Under the pieces are notes generated by a model. That model was not told where the DNA came from. It searched no databases and saw only the letters and a list, made by a program, of their open reading frames with translations. A DNA stretch of 64,000 nt from positions 74,543,617-74,607,616 of the forward strand of contig NC_087063.1 of assembly GCF_963678635.1 (NCBI RefSeq), given 5' to 3'. The translations under genes and the position numbers were made by a program. This document shows positions 1 through 12,236 of this stretch, one piece after another. The stretch comes from Symsagittifera roscoffensis (lineage: Eukaryota > Xenacoelomorpha > Acoela > Convolutidae). Each line of letters opens with the position of its first letter. Position 1 is the first letter of the stretch.

Positions 1-1528
1 GTGGGAGACTATGTATGGGTATTTCAGAACGTTATACCACCGAAAGGGACAAAGAAACTTCTAAAGAAATGGAGGGGACCCTTCATGATTACGGAGGTGC
101 ACCAGGAGGGACGCTTTTATAGACTGAGTACTGGCCGGGCCGCCCACTACGAGAACATCAAGCCACACAATCCATCGACAGAAGACTGGTGTATACCTGC
201 AGACATGGAAGAAGGGGATTATTTAATGATGGATCCTGCTTGTGAGGTCAATGAAAAGGGCACCAGGGAGAAGAACGATGGAAACGAGGTCGTAGAGGAA
301 GGTACGGATACACCATTGGACCTGGATCCAAACGAACAGATCGAAGCGGAAGATGAAACCTTACCCTACGCAGAAGAGGATTGGCGGGATCCCGAACAGA
401 CAGAGGTTCCCAAGAACTTGGAACCAGATCTTCCGCTCACGATTCAGACTCGTCAGAAGGACGGGACGAGACAAAGAAAGAAATACAATCCTTACGGTGA
501 CGACTTTGTAGTGGATAGGATAGATCTAAAGAATATAGTGGAGGAAGTAGTGGGTTTAGAGGAAATAACCGTGTCACAAGACATTGACATAGTCGATGAT
601 CACAACGATGAGTGGGTTGACGACTGGTCGAAACCCGAAGTAGAATTCGACGATGAGCAACAGCAGTCAAATGAACAAGACCTGACGAACCTGCGCGTCT
701 TAGAGTGGCTGAACGAAATGACATCAGACCCTAAAGAGACCAACGTTACGATTCAAGACGTAGATCGCGAAAGCGCGAAATACATTAAGACCAAACGAGA
801 TGATCCTTCCTGGGCTGCCCAGGAAGGACAACTTCTCATTCCAGCTTCTAACCTTGACTTAATACCCGGTATGCGATCGACGGGGACGCCGATGGATATT
901 TTTGTCCGGGGAGTGGGGGTAGGACTTACCCACACTGAAAACTTGATAATAAAAAAATTAAGAATAGCAAGAGAAACAGGAGACTTAGAAGCAGAAACAG
1001 GTGAAGAACCTAAGAAACCTGACATAGGCAGGGTAGTTGAGTCATATTTTAATTTACAAAATGAATATTCTAGTAACATAATACTAACAGACAGTGATTT
1101 CATACTCACAAACAGAACATGTGCGGTAGCAATCACCGCAGACATGAGTTTTAGGACGGCGCTAGCGGCAGATTTTAAAAGGGAATATAAAAACGTGGAA
1201 TTCCTTTGGAAGCAAAGACCAGGGATAGGGGGCGTAGCAGCCTTACCTCCGGCAGTGTCGCAGATACCGGGAAAGTACTTGTGCTTCTTGGTAACGAGGG
1301 CGACGGAGAAGCAGCACGTGGACCCAGAAAACCTAGTCTTGTCTTTGACGAGGCTGAGGGACTTCCTTGTGGAAATGGACGTGAAGGAGCTCTCGCTTCC
1401 AGTGTACGATCCAAATAGAGGAAGGAAGACTGCATCCTCGGGAATTGTACGCGCTTGTACACGTGATATTCTCTGATACGAACATACAAGTATATCTACA
1501 TAAGAAATATTATTTAAGTATAGGCTGA
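1..1528 (+). pseudogene. Copy A ORF1 C-terminal fragment: integrase GPF module, acidic linker and macrodomain-like tail (frameshifted)
   Basis: Frame 1 is open from the first base and matches the last ~500 residues of ORF1 of copy C. It begins in the SH3-like GPY/F region after the integrase core (VFQNVIPPKG, WRGPF) and runs through an acidic linker. It ends in the macrodomain-like region (ADMSFRTALAADFK, LSLTRLRDF, LPVYDPNRGR). Near 1421-1430 the bases read gaaggaagac where B and C have a single GGAA unit. This 4-bp tandem duplication shifts the frame, so translation ends at 1476 instead of the family stop at about 1526-1528. The initiating GTG is not a real start; the gene continues upstream beyond the window. 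Confidence 0.9.
901..914 (+). promoter_or_regulatory. Internal polypurine-tract-like motif in ORF1 of copy A
   Basis: TTTGTCCGGGGAGT, followed by a G-rich run (gggggtagg). It shares the 12-mer TGTCCGGGGAGT with the tract immediately before the 3' LTR (10873-10884). Here it is read as F-V-R-G-V, while the three other internal copies in the family are read as L-S-G-E, so nucleotide conservation is not explained by a single peptide. A central-PPT-like priming role is inference. Confidence 0.4.
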
Positions 1529-1928
1529 GTGATGTGCGAAAGAGTGTTAGGCCAAAGACCAAGTTGCATGTAATATGTGATATGTGTGTTATGTTATGTT
1601 ATGTTATGTGTTAGGTTATTAAGATCATGGGTAAGTAAGCGTTAGTGACCATGAACAACTAAATGACGATCTTGGGAATAGATCCAAAGTTTGGACTGTC
1701 CAATCTTAGGTCGAATTCCAAAATTTTAGAAACCAATTGATTTTAATAAATTTTAGGATAAATATCTTTTTATCTGAACTGTTTTAAGCAGATTTTAACG
1801 ATATAAGTTAAGGTGAAACTGACAAGTGCGACATCCGTGATTTCTTTTCTAGATCCTGATTGATCATTTAATTGCTCATTTGAGTCAAAACTTGAAATCG
1901 AAATCAAATCAAACTTGGAAAGAACAGT
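1529..1928 (+). other. Copy A spacer between ORF1 and ORF2
   Basis: No coding capacity. It contains a short GTTAT-type microsatellite (about 1587-1609) whose length and purity differ between copies. It also contains a 13-bp odd palindrome TTGGAC-T-GTCCAA (1691-1703) and an acceptor-like pyrimidine tract (1841-1852). The same order occurs in B (24115-24512) and C (49321-49726). Confidence 0.75.
1841..1852 (+). promoter_or_regulatory. Candidate 3' splice site upstream of ORF2, copy A
   Basis: TTTCTTTTCTAG lies 76 bases before the ORF2 ATG and is kept unchanged in B (24192-24203, reverse strand) and C (49397-49408, reverse strand). A pyrimidine tract ending in AG fits a eukaryotic splice acceptor, and ORF2 occupies the env position, where expression by splicing is usual in retroviruses and errantiviruses. 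The donor site is not identified. Confidence 0.4.
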
Positions 1929-4900
1929 ATGGACAATTTCAACCTGGATGAATTGATGGACCTGGCAGAGGCATATGTAGGACCGATGGTAGATGCGATC
2001 TATCGTCGGCTGATCGAACGAGACTTCGCTCTGGAGGACCCAGAGGTGGTCATGTTGCTGATCGCCCTGATTAACATCTTGGGGCACGACAACCGTGGGG
2101 ACCGCCCCACGGAAGTCCTGTTGATGGCAGCATATGGAGAAAGAGGAGTACTAGACCGCCCGAACATGAGAGTGATGAGGTGGAGAAACGGGGCTCTCTC
2201 AGGGAGTGACTTGGCGAATGAGCCTGGATTGGGAAGTTCTAGGACATACCAACCAGGTGAGATGCCAATGCCCACTAAGCCTAAACCTGGGCTGACGAGA
2301 ATGCATCGGGAGATGAACAGCGAGGCGACCTCGTCTGGTTCACCACTGAGAGCAGCTGTGCCACCAAAAGGGGCGAAAGTAACACAGAAGGTTCAGGCGA
2401 ACCAAACCATACAAGATCTGGACGAGATGAACGATCAGCTGAGAAGTACGAAGAAGGAGTTAGACGATATGACGAAGACCATGCTGGCGATGGAGGAAGA
2501 CCGGGAAATGTGGAGAAAGTTGTTTGAAGACTGCAACAAAAAGCAGGGTCAAGAGATCGAACGCTTAAGGCAGGAATACAAAGAGCGATCGGAGCAGGTG
2601 GCGTTGACAACGGCCGTGGAGAAAGTAATACCTGCAAGGGATATTCCTCGTGGGCAGTCCCCGATGGAGCTCTTGACGCCTCGAGAAATGAGTCAAACAA
2701 CGGAGACACGACCTCCAGTGGAGACAAATCGAGTAACGATCCCGGATCCTAGCGACACCTTGGGTGACCCCGTCGTAGAACAGACAGTGAGAAAACTGAT
2801 AGAGACAGCTGGACGATTGGTCGCTAACAAGAATGCACCAGGTTCCGGGGTGACTGCACCCTATGGAACGATTGACGATACGGGCAGAGTACAACTCTCT
2901 CAGACAGTAATCAGACAAGGGATGAGTAACGTGACACCACTCATGGGGAGCTCGAGAATCCCAGAGAGGAAAGTAAGGAAGATGCCAGCGAAGAAAGTGT
3001 CTCGTGTAATAGACGTGCAGAAGAATAATCAATTGAAGTATAATTTCACGGGAGTTCCGGAGACAGATCCGAGGGCCTGCTTCAATCGAGCTACCTGGAG
3101 CCCGGCTGTGAACCTGCAGCAACCACCCCTCGGGACATCTCACCTGATATTGGGAGACAGCTTAGTCAGAGTGCTGTCGAATTTGAGGACCTCATGGGTC
3201 ACCACGGTGATGGCCTTTGGAGGCGCGACGATTGCCCAATTATATCGCATGGTGGAGCTGATGAATCCAGGGAAGATACCCAATGTGATGATCTTAGTTG
3301 GGACGAATGATATCTCCAGAGGATCAGATGAGCAGGAAGCACTGTGGGAATCAATGATGGTGTGTTTGTTCACTACTCTCTGGCAGAAGTTCAGTTGCGC
3401 GGTACTGACCGTTTGAACGGTGCCAATGAACGCAAGAAGCCTGACAGCATCAGGAAGAAGGCACAACGAGGGAGTCATGAGATGGAACAACATCTTGAGA
3501 AACCTAGCAAATCGAAATGCCGGAAGAATGATCCTCATGGACATTGAACATGAATTGAGAGCCATGGATCAAGCCAGACTGACCACAGATGGCATCCACT
3601 TCGACAGTGTCGAAGGACAAGCTTGGTTGATTCGAGTCTTCCAAGAACGGTTGGATGAGCTGGAAGCAGAACTCTTTGACACAGGAGTGCTGAAGGAAGA
3701 AGGAACGGTGAGTGATACGGTGATCACCACCTTTGTGCCTCCTAACCTGGAAACACGCTTGGGTACGGTCCCAGCCGTCACAAATTACCGGCAACAAAGC
3801 TCCAGTGAACCAGGTCGAAGAACAGACGTACAGGATCGGTTGGGAGAAGCACCGATGAGGAGGACAATTCATCCTAGGAGAAGGATAGGACCTGTCAACC
3901 AACCAATCGAAGAAGTAGCAGGCACATCTAGATCGGAGACTAGATCGGAGACGACGAGTACCAGTCGAGAGGAGAGACCGAGCAGAGGCTCATTGATGTG
4001 GTCGCGATCCATACCGTCTCCTTGGCATATATACAAAGACGAACTGATGAAGCTGGACCTACAGAGAGTGAGCTTCATCGAAGATGCAAGGAGGATGCTG
4101 AATGGAGCGACGCTATCCGTCAGCAGATTGTACTCGATAACCGGCGTAGACTGGTTGATAGCCGCTAGCATAAATTTCAGTTCCACGACGGCCTTGAGAT
4201 TTGCCGACTTGGAGGGACTGCCCTCCAACAACACAATGGGACCTGTGAATGCAAGACCGTTGCAAGATGTGAGATTGAACCATGATGAGAGGAATCGTGA
4301 AGAAAGACCAGGAAGATTCCTGACGGCGAGAGCGCCGATTGGACAACACGTGAAGATATTTAGGCAACTGACGACACCACCCGGTCATGTGAAGGAGAGG
4401 GTGTACCCAAAATTAGTGAACCAAGATGGTGATGCCCAGAGATATGGCGGATTGACAGCGATAAAGAAAGATGAGACCATCTTCGCCGCCTCCGACAAAG
4501 CAGAGATGAGAAAGGCCAAAATCATGGTAGTAGCGAATTCAGAGTTCGTGTACACCTCTAAGTCTTTGTTTTGGCCGGACGTCATAATGCTGGCCGCAGT
4601 TGACCTAGACCTATTGCAATCAGTGTCATTGGCTATAGGGGTACAAAGGCAGACAGAAATGAACCCGATAACGATTGTGTTTGCTGGCATCAATGACCAT
4701 CTGCACAGTAGAGGTTTTCTGAGCAGGCTCAGAGATTCTGCAACAGCAGAAAACGCAGTATGGCCAGCGATAAAAGACATCCTGGAGTCGATGGGTGAAG
4801 TAGTGGACGCAACGAAGGAGAGACCATTCAATAAAGTGACGTTGAGAGTAGTATTTGCGTTGTCTCCGGGGTATGCACATCTCCCGGATGGACTGAAATT

Positions 4901-7900
4901 TGTGTATGCAATGGTAGCCTTACTTTCGGAGGGAAAATATGATGTGATCATATCAGCCCCGAATCGCATGATAGAAATGGAGAACCTGAGGCCACTTAAG
5001 GCTGAACTGCCTGCAGTATGGTCAGATATCTCAAACGCGATGAGAGGGTTCAAGGACCACGCGCTACACATGTTAGTGTTGGACGAAGTGCTGGGGTTGG
5101 AAGTGTCCAACTTCAGTCGGCAACTCAAACTGAAACCAGGAATAGATGACGACCATCGAGTGATCACGGCAATGTCCAACGACTTGTGGTTCCGAGCAAT
5201 GGAAGTGGCGAGTGAAGACACGAGAAGAAAGAATTCACTGGAGACGAGAGCTCATCTGGAAGCGATGGTGCTGAGAACCAAGCCGGAAGCAAACCAGTGG
5301 CTACACCTGAATCCTAGAGTAGCGGCATTGGGTGCAGATGCTTTTCAGCAAGGCCCAGTAATGATCACTAAGATACACTCCTACTTGTTGAAGGAGGTGA
5401 ACCTGGCGGAAAATGCCGGAGAAAAGACAGCTGAGTTCGTGAACAGAATGTGTCAGATTACTCTGGAAACCTTCTGGACCCAGGAAGTGAAGGGACAGGA
5501 GGGATTCGAAAGGACAGACAGTATGCTAGAAGGGTTGGGAGCCGGATGGACCGCGTCCTTCTTGGCAAAAGTTTACCCGAAAGTCTCGCACTATTTGATA
5601 AAGGAATTCCTCCAAGCAGTAGTGAAAGTATCGATAGTGGAATTAATAGCCTTGTTCGTGACGTTCGGAGCGGAGAGTTTCGTAAAAGGACCGGCGATAC
5701 TGCTTACGGATGGAATACAGAACCTGCGACTAGATGGACTTCTGACATTGATCGCAATAACCCACGGAAACTTGGTAGGACTGATGAAACTGGCACGTTG
5801 TCCAGAGCAGATGAAAGAGAGAGTGAGGAATCTGGATATGAAGAAATCCACGGACTCGTGGAACAAAATAAGAGACCTGAGACACACTCTTATCCAGTAT
5901 CTCTTGCAGCAAAATCGCTTTGGAACCGGAGAAGACGAGACAATTGAAAGAGAGGAAGATGTTAGACGACATGTTGGAGGCATGCCGCTATTAACAGATT
6001 TGAGCTTAGCTATGAGAATCGATCCCTTGGCGCTGATCAGAGGAGTCACGGAGTTCGTGACAGTGATCTATGGACCAGCAGTCACCTTTGCGTTCCCTGA
6101 CGTTAAAGTGGAAGCATATAGGAGGTCGGTGCTGCACCTGAACCTCATATCGGCAGTGGACGGTAGTATACTGAACTGGTGCGAGCAGCACGCATTGCGA
6201 GAGCTCATGAGTGAAGATCTGTTATTTGCGAAAATATCGGAGCCAGAGATGACAGTCATCAATTTTGACGATCACTTCTGTGACCGCATGGGAGAAGTAG
6301 AAAGAGGGCACATCGAGGTGTTTCCAAAGCTTTGGAATCTGAGGCCCTATGACAAAACGAATGGTGAAATGACCAGAGTGCCTCGTCTCACAGCAGCCTA
6401 TCACAAAGTGAGAGAAGAGACGAAGGACTGGGGCGATTACAAGAAGCTACCGGAGGCAATCCCTGAATTCCCTCTGATAAGAAGGATGCTGCTCGGAGCA
6501 GTCTCCGTAGTACAAACTCCTAGATTGAGAGCATTCGAAACCAATGAAAGGAGAGTAGGACGGGATGTAAGCTGGACAGAGTGGCGTTCATGGAAGAAGT
6601 CTGGACTGTGATTCAGAGCTATGGGACCCAGTCCATTCTCAAAACAGGTCTCAATCAACCCTTGATGAGAGAAGTACTTGACAAGCTTGATGAGTGTGAA
6701 GGAAGACCGAGTGAGTTATTGATCGACTCAGCTACTGATGAGAGTGAAGCGAATTCTCCCATCAAGATGACACCGCAGGACGATGGAGAGGTGGTGTACC
6801 TGTCAAGGACCAGGAGAGGAACGATGCGATCGAAAATGGTGATTGATAAAATCAATGCGATGAAAATGAAGTTAGGCAGCAGAGTGATGTCGAGGAGAAT
6901 TGGAAAGACGAAAGTGGATTCAGAGATATCGATGAAAGCTGGTAACTCAGCGAAAAGGAAGCGAGTCGAAGAAGTCACGGATTTGGGGCAAGGTGATTAT
7001 CAATTGTCTGGCACAGATAGAATATTAACCGATATAGCAATGGTGCCACCCATTCTCATGGCGGGAATAAAGTCGACCGGTTATAAATCCAAAAGGAGTG
7101 ACCGCACTCTGACTGGAGCAACGTTAGAAATGGAAATACTCAGCCAATGTGGAGAGAGCAAAATGAGGGACTTCAAGCCATCTCCCATGAATCATGGAAA
7201 GGGAAGTGTTGCAGGACAACTAACACCAGTGGAATACAACCGACTAACCGTGTCGGAGACAGTGTCGATAGATGAACCCACCGGTGGATACATGGAGATG
7301 TTGGAATACCGAAACTCGGCTAGAGGGTATGTAATGGCCCTGAAAGACGAAAAAGCCATGGAGGGTTATCTGGAAATGATGTTGCAAGGCACCACCCTCA
7401 AGCAGAAGGCGTATGGAACTTTGGCGTCGTCTGACGTAGAGGCGGAAACGATCGAGCAGTTAGTGAGCCTTCCATGGAAAGCAGTAGTATTGAGGTATTT
7501 CGAAGAAGAAATGAGGACTACGCCAAGAATACATGCTCTCGTGGCAGTACCTTACGTAAGGACAGAGTTACAACTCAGGTTCGCCTGGTGTATGATGGGA
7601 CTGACTCGCGAAGAATATGATTCAGAAGAAAGAAAGAGATCAAAAGAAGGAAAGGTTTTCCTTATGACGAACCTGAGGGATCTGATAGTCCAGGAGGGAG
7701 CAGCAGTAGCGTGTGCGAAGCGGAGAGACGCTCTCTGTTTCATTCGATTCCTGATAGAGCAGATTTCAGTACCTGCATTAAACACTTAAGTTAAAATGTT
7801 GAAGGAAGGCGATGAGCGAACGAAAGCCTTGTTCTTACTAGCAATGCTGGAGATGCAGCAAAGTAAACCGATGAGGGTGAACATGAAAGAACCTGAAGAA

Positions 7901-10066
7901 TTGGAACCCATGAAAAAGATAGACGAGATCAGGAGATTCTCCAACAAGGAGTTGAGACTCACTAAAGAATCTATGGGAGCATTGCCGAAATCCAGTGAAT
8001 ACTGTGGACCGATCAAGAAGAAGTCATATAGCTATGTATCTGGGATCTTAGGGATAGCGTACAATCCTTTCCTGAGTGAAGACATACGTGATTGCTTCTT
8101 TGATTATGAGCAGGCGGTGTTACTAAGATTCTGGACGTCCAGAATTGTAACGATTAAAAGCGTCAGCAATTCACAGGCCAAATTGGGACTGGTCTTGGAA
8201 GAAGAGGTGACTGCACCTTCAGTACCAAAATCCGACAAGAGAGTGGAGTTTGGGTTGGGATTCTCAGATGAATTACTGAGAACGAGCTTGATGGCAGTGT
8301 GGGAATTGATGAGACCATCATAGTGTCCTAGTCCCAACGCTGACTCAATATTACGGGCGACACAAGACGTACAGAGGGAACTGAATGCAGACTGTAACCT
8401 GCGTGACCTCAACATCATATATAATGTGATGATAACAGCCTCTAAGAGCAACGGAGAAGATAAAGTGGAGTTGCCTGGCTGGGGACCAGAAGACTGGGTC
8501 AAACCTGGTAGCTGTCTGGCGGAAGTCTGTGGACTAGAGGGTCACGTCTGTGGAAGTCTAGACTGTGTGAAAACCCTGGAGAAACAACACAAGCAGTTGA
8601 CAGTATTGTTTGGAAATGTAGTGATGAAAGCAAGAACGGAAACGGAACTGATAGCAGATTGCCATGGAGGAACCGATGTGAATCTAGTGACAGCACTAGG
8701 ATTCTACAGCATGTTTGGTTCTTTAGAGTCACTATTGAATCTAGAACAGAAACATGAGATGGTCACAGCCATCAGCGTAGAAGTATTTCCAGGAGTTCTG
8801 CAGACTGAGCAGAAGTATATAGGAAAATGGAGGGAAGCAATCGAAACAGAGATGAACATCAGACACAGCGAAACTTATTGTAGACCATCAGGAGCACGAT
8901 ATTTGGTGGGCTCAACGTTGGCTCCAATGTGCAAGAGCAGATATCCTGTACATTTCGTAGCTGTGGACGTAAAGAGTACAAGAACGATTGTGGATCAAGC
9001 CTTCTCAGTGCCGAAGTGTGTGAGATTAGCGAGGATGTCTGAAAAGTCTTACGAGTTACTATGTAAGATGTTCTCAGCAATTCCAGAGAGAACCAAAGAA
9101 GAGTTGGAGTCAATACTGGGAAAGAAGTTCATGGGATATGTGAGCGGGAACTTCAGTGACTTCGAAAAACAGAAACAGGGAGGATCAACTGTCACAGATT
9201 ACAATGCAGTAGATGAGAATGATGAAATCCACCGAGTGATGATGGAAGTGGAACCATTGCTGGAAGCTTCGGAAAAACGTAATTGGAGGAGCATCATGTT
9301 GACGCATGATGAGTTTCCTTGCCACTGCTTGCTGCAGACCTGGTGGTATCCCAAGCGTAGTAATCTGATGTTGATCTGGGACTCTGGAGAGCTGCTCTCC
9401 ATGGGTTTACCAGATTCATCACAGCCAGTAACAATAGTGATAGTGGGAGTTATGATGGCAATACGATGGCTGGAAGCTCATGTGAGAGAAAATAATAGAC
9501 AAGAGGCACCGACGAGAGAACAATTGCGGAAATTAGATTGTCTAAAAGATTTAGATCTTTTTGAGACAATGTGCAAAGTTCTAAACATTCCGATGGAAGT
9601 GAAGAAGATATGGGCAAGAAAACGATTGATGCCATGGTTCAGAGCTAACATGACTGCATGGTTGTACGAGTATGCGAAAAAGCATATGTCGAAACATGGT
9701 AGAGTGTACAGTGAATATCAGCTGGACATTGGGGCAGGAGCTTTCAAGCGAGCTTTCGTGACTCATCGGAATGCAGTGACCACCGCTGTGAAAAGAATTT
9801 CCAGGACGAGCGAGCGTAGTGGAAATGAGAAGGCAGAGATGCTGAAAGAAGATTTGGAGAGAAACGTGACGTTGTGTCTCCACAACAGCTTCTGTAGAAA
9901 CAGAGAATCAAACGTGGATCCCCTACCTTGCTGTAAGCAGAGGGTGGAAGAGCAGAAGTGTTGGAGGACGGCTTCCAACAGCGTCAGGATAGTCAATGAC
10001 GTGCTACAAGACACGGAAACCGAAAGTGCGGAGTCAGTGTCACAGGAGGAGGAAATGGAGCATTGA
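1929..10066 (+). pseudogene. Copy A ORF2, broken (SGNH-hydrolase-containing protein)
   Basis: Starts at the same ATG (MDNFNLDELMDL) and ends at the same stop (EEEMEH) as the intact 2,981-codon ORF2 of B and C. Lesions visible by comparison are: TGC to TGA at 3414-3416, inside the SGNH domain between blocks III and V; a deletion with its junction at 6551-6559; a TAA at 7787-7789 replacing a Cys codon; and TGG to TAG at 8321-8323. At the deletion the copies B/C have two direct GAGAGTAGG repeats 805 bp apart and A keeps one, which removes the acidic mid-linker and shifts the frame. The rest of the sequence still aligns closely, so decay is recent. Confidence 0.92.
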
Positions 10067-10885
10067 CGAATGGTCGAGAAAACAAGAGGCAGCAAGAAAG
10101 AAAATTAGAAGAATTTAGAAGTTTTAGAACTTCTAAACGACGAAAAAGAAGAGAACAAAGGGATGATGAAGAAAAGTCAAAACTCAGAATTGTTTTATGT
10201 GTGTGAAGAACTCAAGTGGGAAACCAAGCAACCAAGTTGTAATTGAAAACTGAAACATTTAGTTGAGTTTTGAAATTGCTGCATTTATAAATTTGCATTT
10301 TGGTTTTAGTTGAAGTGGCTTTAGAGACACTCACTTATTATTTATTTAGAAAGGCTTGAGGGAAGAGTATATTAAAATATTCCAGCCTGCATGATTGTTT
10401 TTAAATCACTTAGGAAAACTGATCACTTTGTGGTGATGTGGAAGGCTTGAGTAATCTCTCGAAGAGGGAGATTGTTTCATTGCTCTTTCTAACCACAAAG
10501 TTTCTTAGTTTTAATATTCAGGACAATAAACAAGCAAGATTTCCGAAGGGAGGGAGCATAGTAGGATAATTTTAGCTTGTTGGTTGGCAGGACTGTCCTG
10601 CAAGCCAGCACCTTTTAAATCTAAGAGAAAAAGTTTCAATCGGGACATTGACACTGGAGGTCAGAAAATATGTTTTATCTTAAGTCATATCCTCAATGTG
10701 CAGATTAATGAAAGAATTTGAAGGCTATAGTGATGTAGTATGATGCCATTTATATTCTGCAGTGAGTCGATGTGACGTAGATAAAAGTAATTTCGTGCAT
10801 CTTGTAAATTCTGTTCGATGACACTGTAACCGTTTAGAACATTGCGCGATTCAATGAGGACATTGACCGGACTGTCCGGGGAGTA
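10067..10885 (+). other. Copy A 3' UTR and polypurine tract
   Basis: Non-coding stretch between the ORF2 stop and the LTR. It contains a perfect 10-bp hairpin (TTTAGAAGTT/AACTTCTAAA, 10114-10137, loop ttag) and an odd palindrome GCAGGAC-T-GTCCTGC (10587-10601). The presumed polypurine tract lies at 10873-10885, TGTCCGGGGAGTA, directly before the LTR TG. The tract overlaps a third palindrome CCGGAC-T-GTCCGG (10867-10879). All are present in B; in C the tract carries a G-to-T change. Confidence 0.7.
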
Positions 10886-11821
10886 TGTGACATTCGACCA
10901 GAATGGCCAAAATGCAATCTCTGCAGACTTCGAAATTTTAGCAGTGAGCCTTCCGAGTTGATGATTTTGAAGGATTAACGACGTTGTTGGAACGTTTAGC
11001 CAAACGGTGAAGGCTGGAATATTCTGGTATTTTAAAATTTCAAAAATTCGAATGATGACGTCACATTTCTGAGAAATGCTGAAACGGCCATTTTTAACAA
11101 AAACGAGTGAAAAAACAGAACAACAACGTTAGTTGCGCTGACGAGAACAACTTGATCGAAATTGAAGAAGTCGAAATTGAAGAAAAACAGCAGCAGAGTG
11201 CAGAGAACGTTCCGAGTTGCAACTATTGTGCTGCTACAATAGTTGCAAGGCCGTTGCGAACAACGGTGAAGGGTAAGAAATCAGCCCTCCGTGTTATCGT
11301 GAATTCGAACTTAAGGAGCTTGATTCACTGGATTCAAGAATCCGGAAGGGTCTCGGGACGGAAAACTTTTATTGACTCATATGAACTTTTAGCATCCTGT
11401 CATGTCCTGACTTGAATTTAATTGATATTTGGATTAGTTTTGACAAGGATGAGGTGCTAAGAGTTGGGGGGGAAAGGGTTGATCCATCTTCGATGGAGAT
11501 GATGATTTTTATCTACTGAACAAAAACAATAGTAATATAATAAGTAGTAGCCCTGTTTTTAGGAGTGACCTCGTGGTCTGGGGATACTGAGACCCAGCCA
11601 TGAGCTCACTATTTTTGCATGTAATTCAGTTAATTTGAGCGTTCTGGTCGAAGCCGGAGAACAGTAACGTTTTTGTCGACCCGATGTAAGAAAGACCACC
11701 GAAAAGTACTGGCTTGGTAGAGACGGTGAAAAACATGCAAAGCTCTGTTTAGACGCTAGCCAGTCGTCTTAAGACTTAGTTTTGTTATCCGTTGATATGT
11801 ATCTTCCGGGCGAATGTTACA
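10886..11821 (+). repeat. Copy A 3' LTR
   Basis: 936 bp, starting TGTGACATTCG and ending CGAATGTTACA. The ends form an 11-bp terminal inverted repeat with one mismatch and the canonical TG...CA. It is preceded by the polypurine tract and followed by unrelated sequence (R2-like ORF). Internally it has a 13-bp perfect stem (TTGCAACTATTGT, 11217-11248) next to a second hairpin CCGTTG-CGAA-CAACGG (11251-11266). It is noticeably diverged from the three near-identical LTRs at 37005, 38635 and 60195. Confidence 0.9.
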
Positions 11822-12036
11822 ACGCGTTCCAAGATAGATTTGGATCCCAATGGTTAAACGTCATCCCCTGCAAAAATTTAAGGTTAAAACTGTCGAACCA
11901 ACAACTCAGAATTGCGATAGGACTTCGATTAGGATCAAAAATATGCGAACGGCATAAATGCGTGTGCGGAAAAGACGTTACCGAGGATGGTTGGCATGGT
12001 CTTTCTTGCCTCAAAAGTGCAGGGAGATTCTCTAGG
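11822..12036 (+). pseudogene. R2-like non-LTR retrotransposon ORF, part 1: CCHC finger upstream of the endonuclease
   Basis: Open frame reading NAFQDRFGSQWLNVIP... to HGLSCLKSAGRFSR, cut on the left by the LTR of copy A and on the right by the N gap. CVCGKDVTEDGWHGLSC has the C-x-C...H-x4-C spacing of the zinc knuckle that precedes the restriction-like endonuclease in R2-group elements. The downstream half of the same ORF appears at 37925-38414 on the same strand, where it resumes at the next residues of the family pattern (HALIKQ). The upstream part, including the RT, is not present. Assignment to the R2 group is from motif pattern only. Confidence 0.6.
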
Positions 12037-12236
12037 NNNNNNNNNNNNNNNNNNNNNNNNNNNNNNNNNNNNNNNNNNNNNNNNNNNNNNNNNNNNNNNN
12101 NNNNNNNNNNNNNNNNNNNNNNNNNNNNNNNNNNNNNNNNNNNNNNNNNNNNNNNNNNNNNNNNNNNNNNNNNNNNNNNNNNNNNNNNNNNNNNNNNNNN
12201 NNNNNNNNNNNNNNNNNNNNNNNNNNNNNNNNNNNN
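12037..12236. other. Assembly gap (200 N)
   Basis: Exactly 200 N, probably a placeholder of unknown true length. It separates the R2-like fragment from an LTR remnant. It should hide the rest of the Arg/His junction of the ORF, the target site duplication and the terminal ~50 bp of the old LTR. Confidence 0.99.

Larger units (their letters stand above)
1..11821 (+). mobile_element. Giant Ty3/gypsy-type LTR retrotransposon, copy A (left-truncated by window, decayed)
   Basis: Copy A reads on the plus strand. It holds the C-terminal part of ORF1 (Gag-Pol), the inter-ORF spacer, a broken ORF2, the 3' UTR with polypurine tract, and a complete 3' LTR ending at 11821. Its 5' part lies outside the window. 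It is clearly the same family as copies B and C, matching them throughout at nucleotide and protein level. It carries at least one frameshift in ORF1, plus one 805 bp deletion and three nonsense codons in ORF2, so it cannot encode intact proteins. It lies tail-to-tail with copy B, separated by about 1.6 kb. Confidence 0.93.

Noticed and set aside
11107-11415. 102-codon frame within the LTR of copy A
   Set aside because: It covers the LTR hairpins, and the other LTRs do not keep it.
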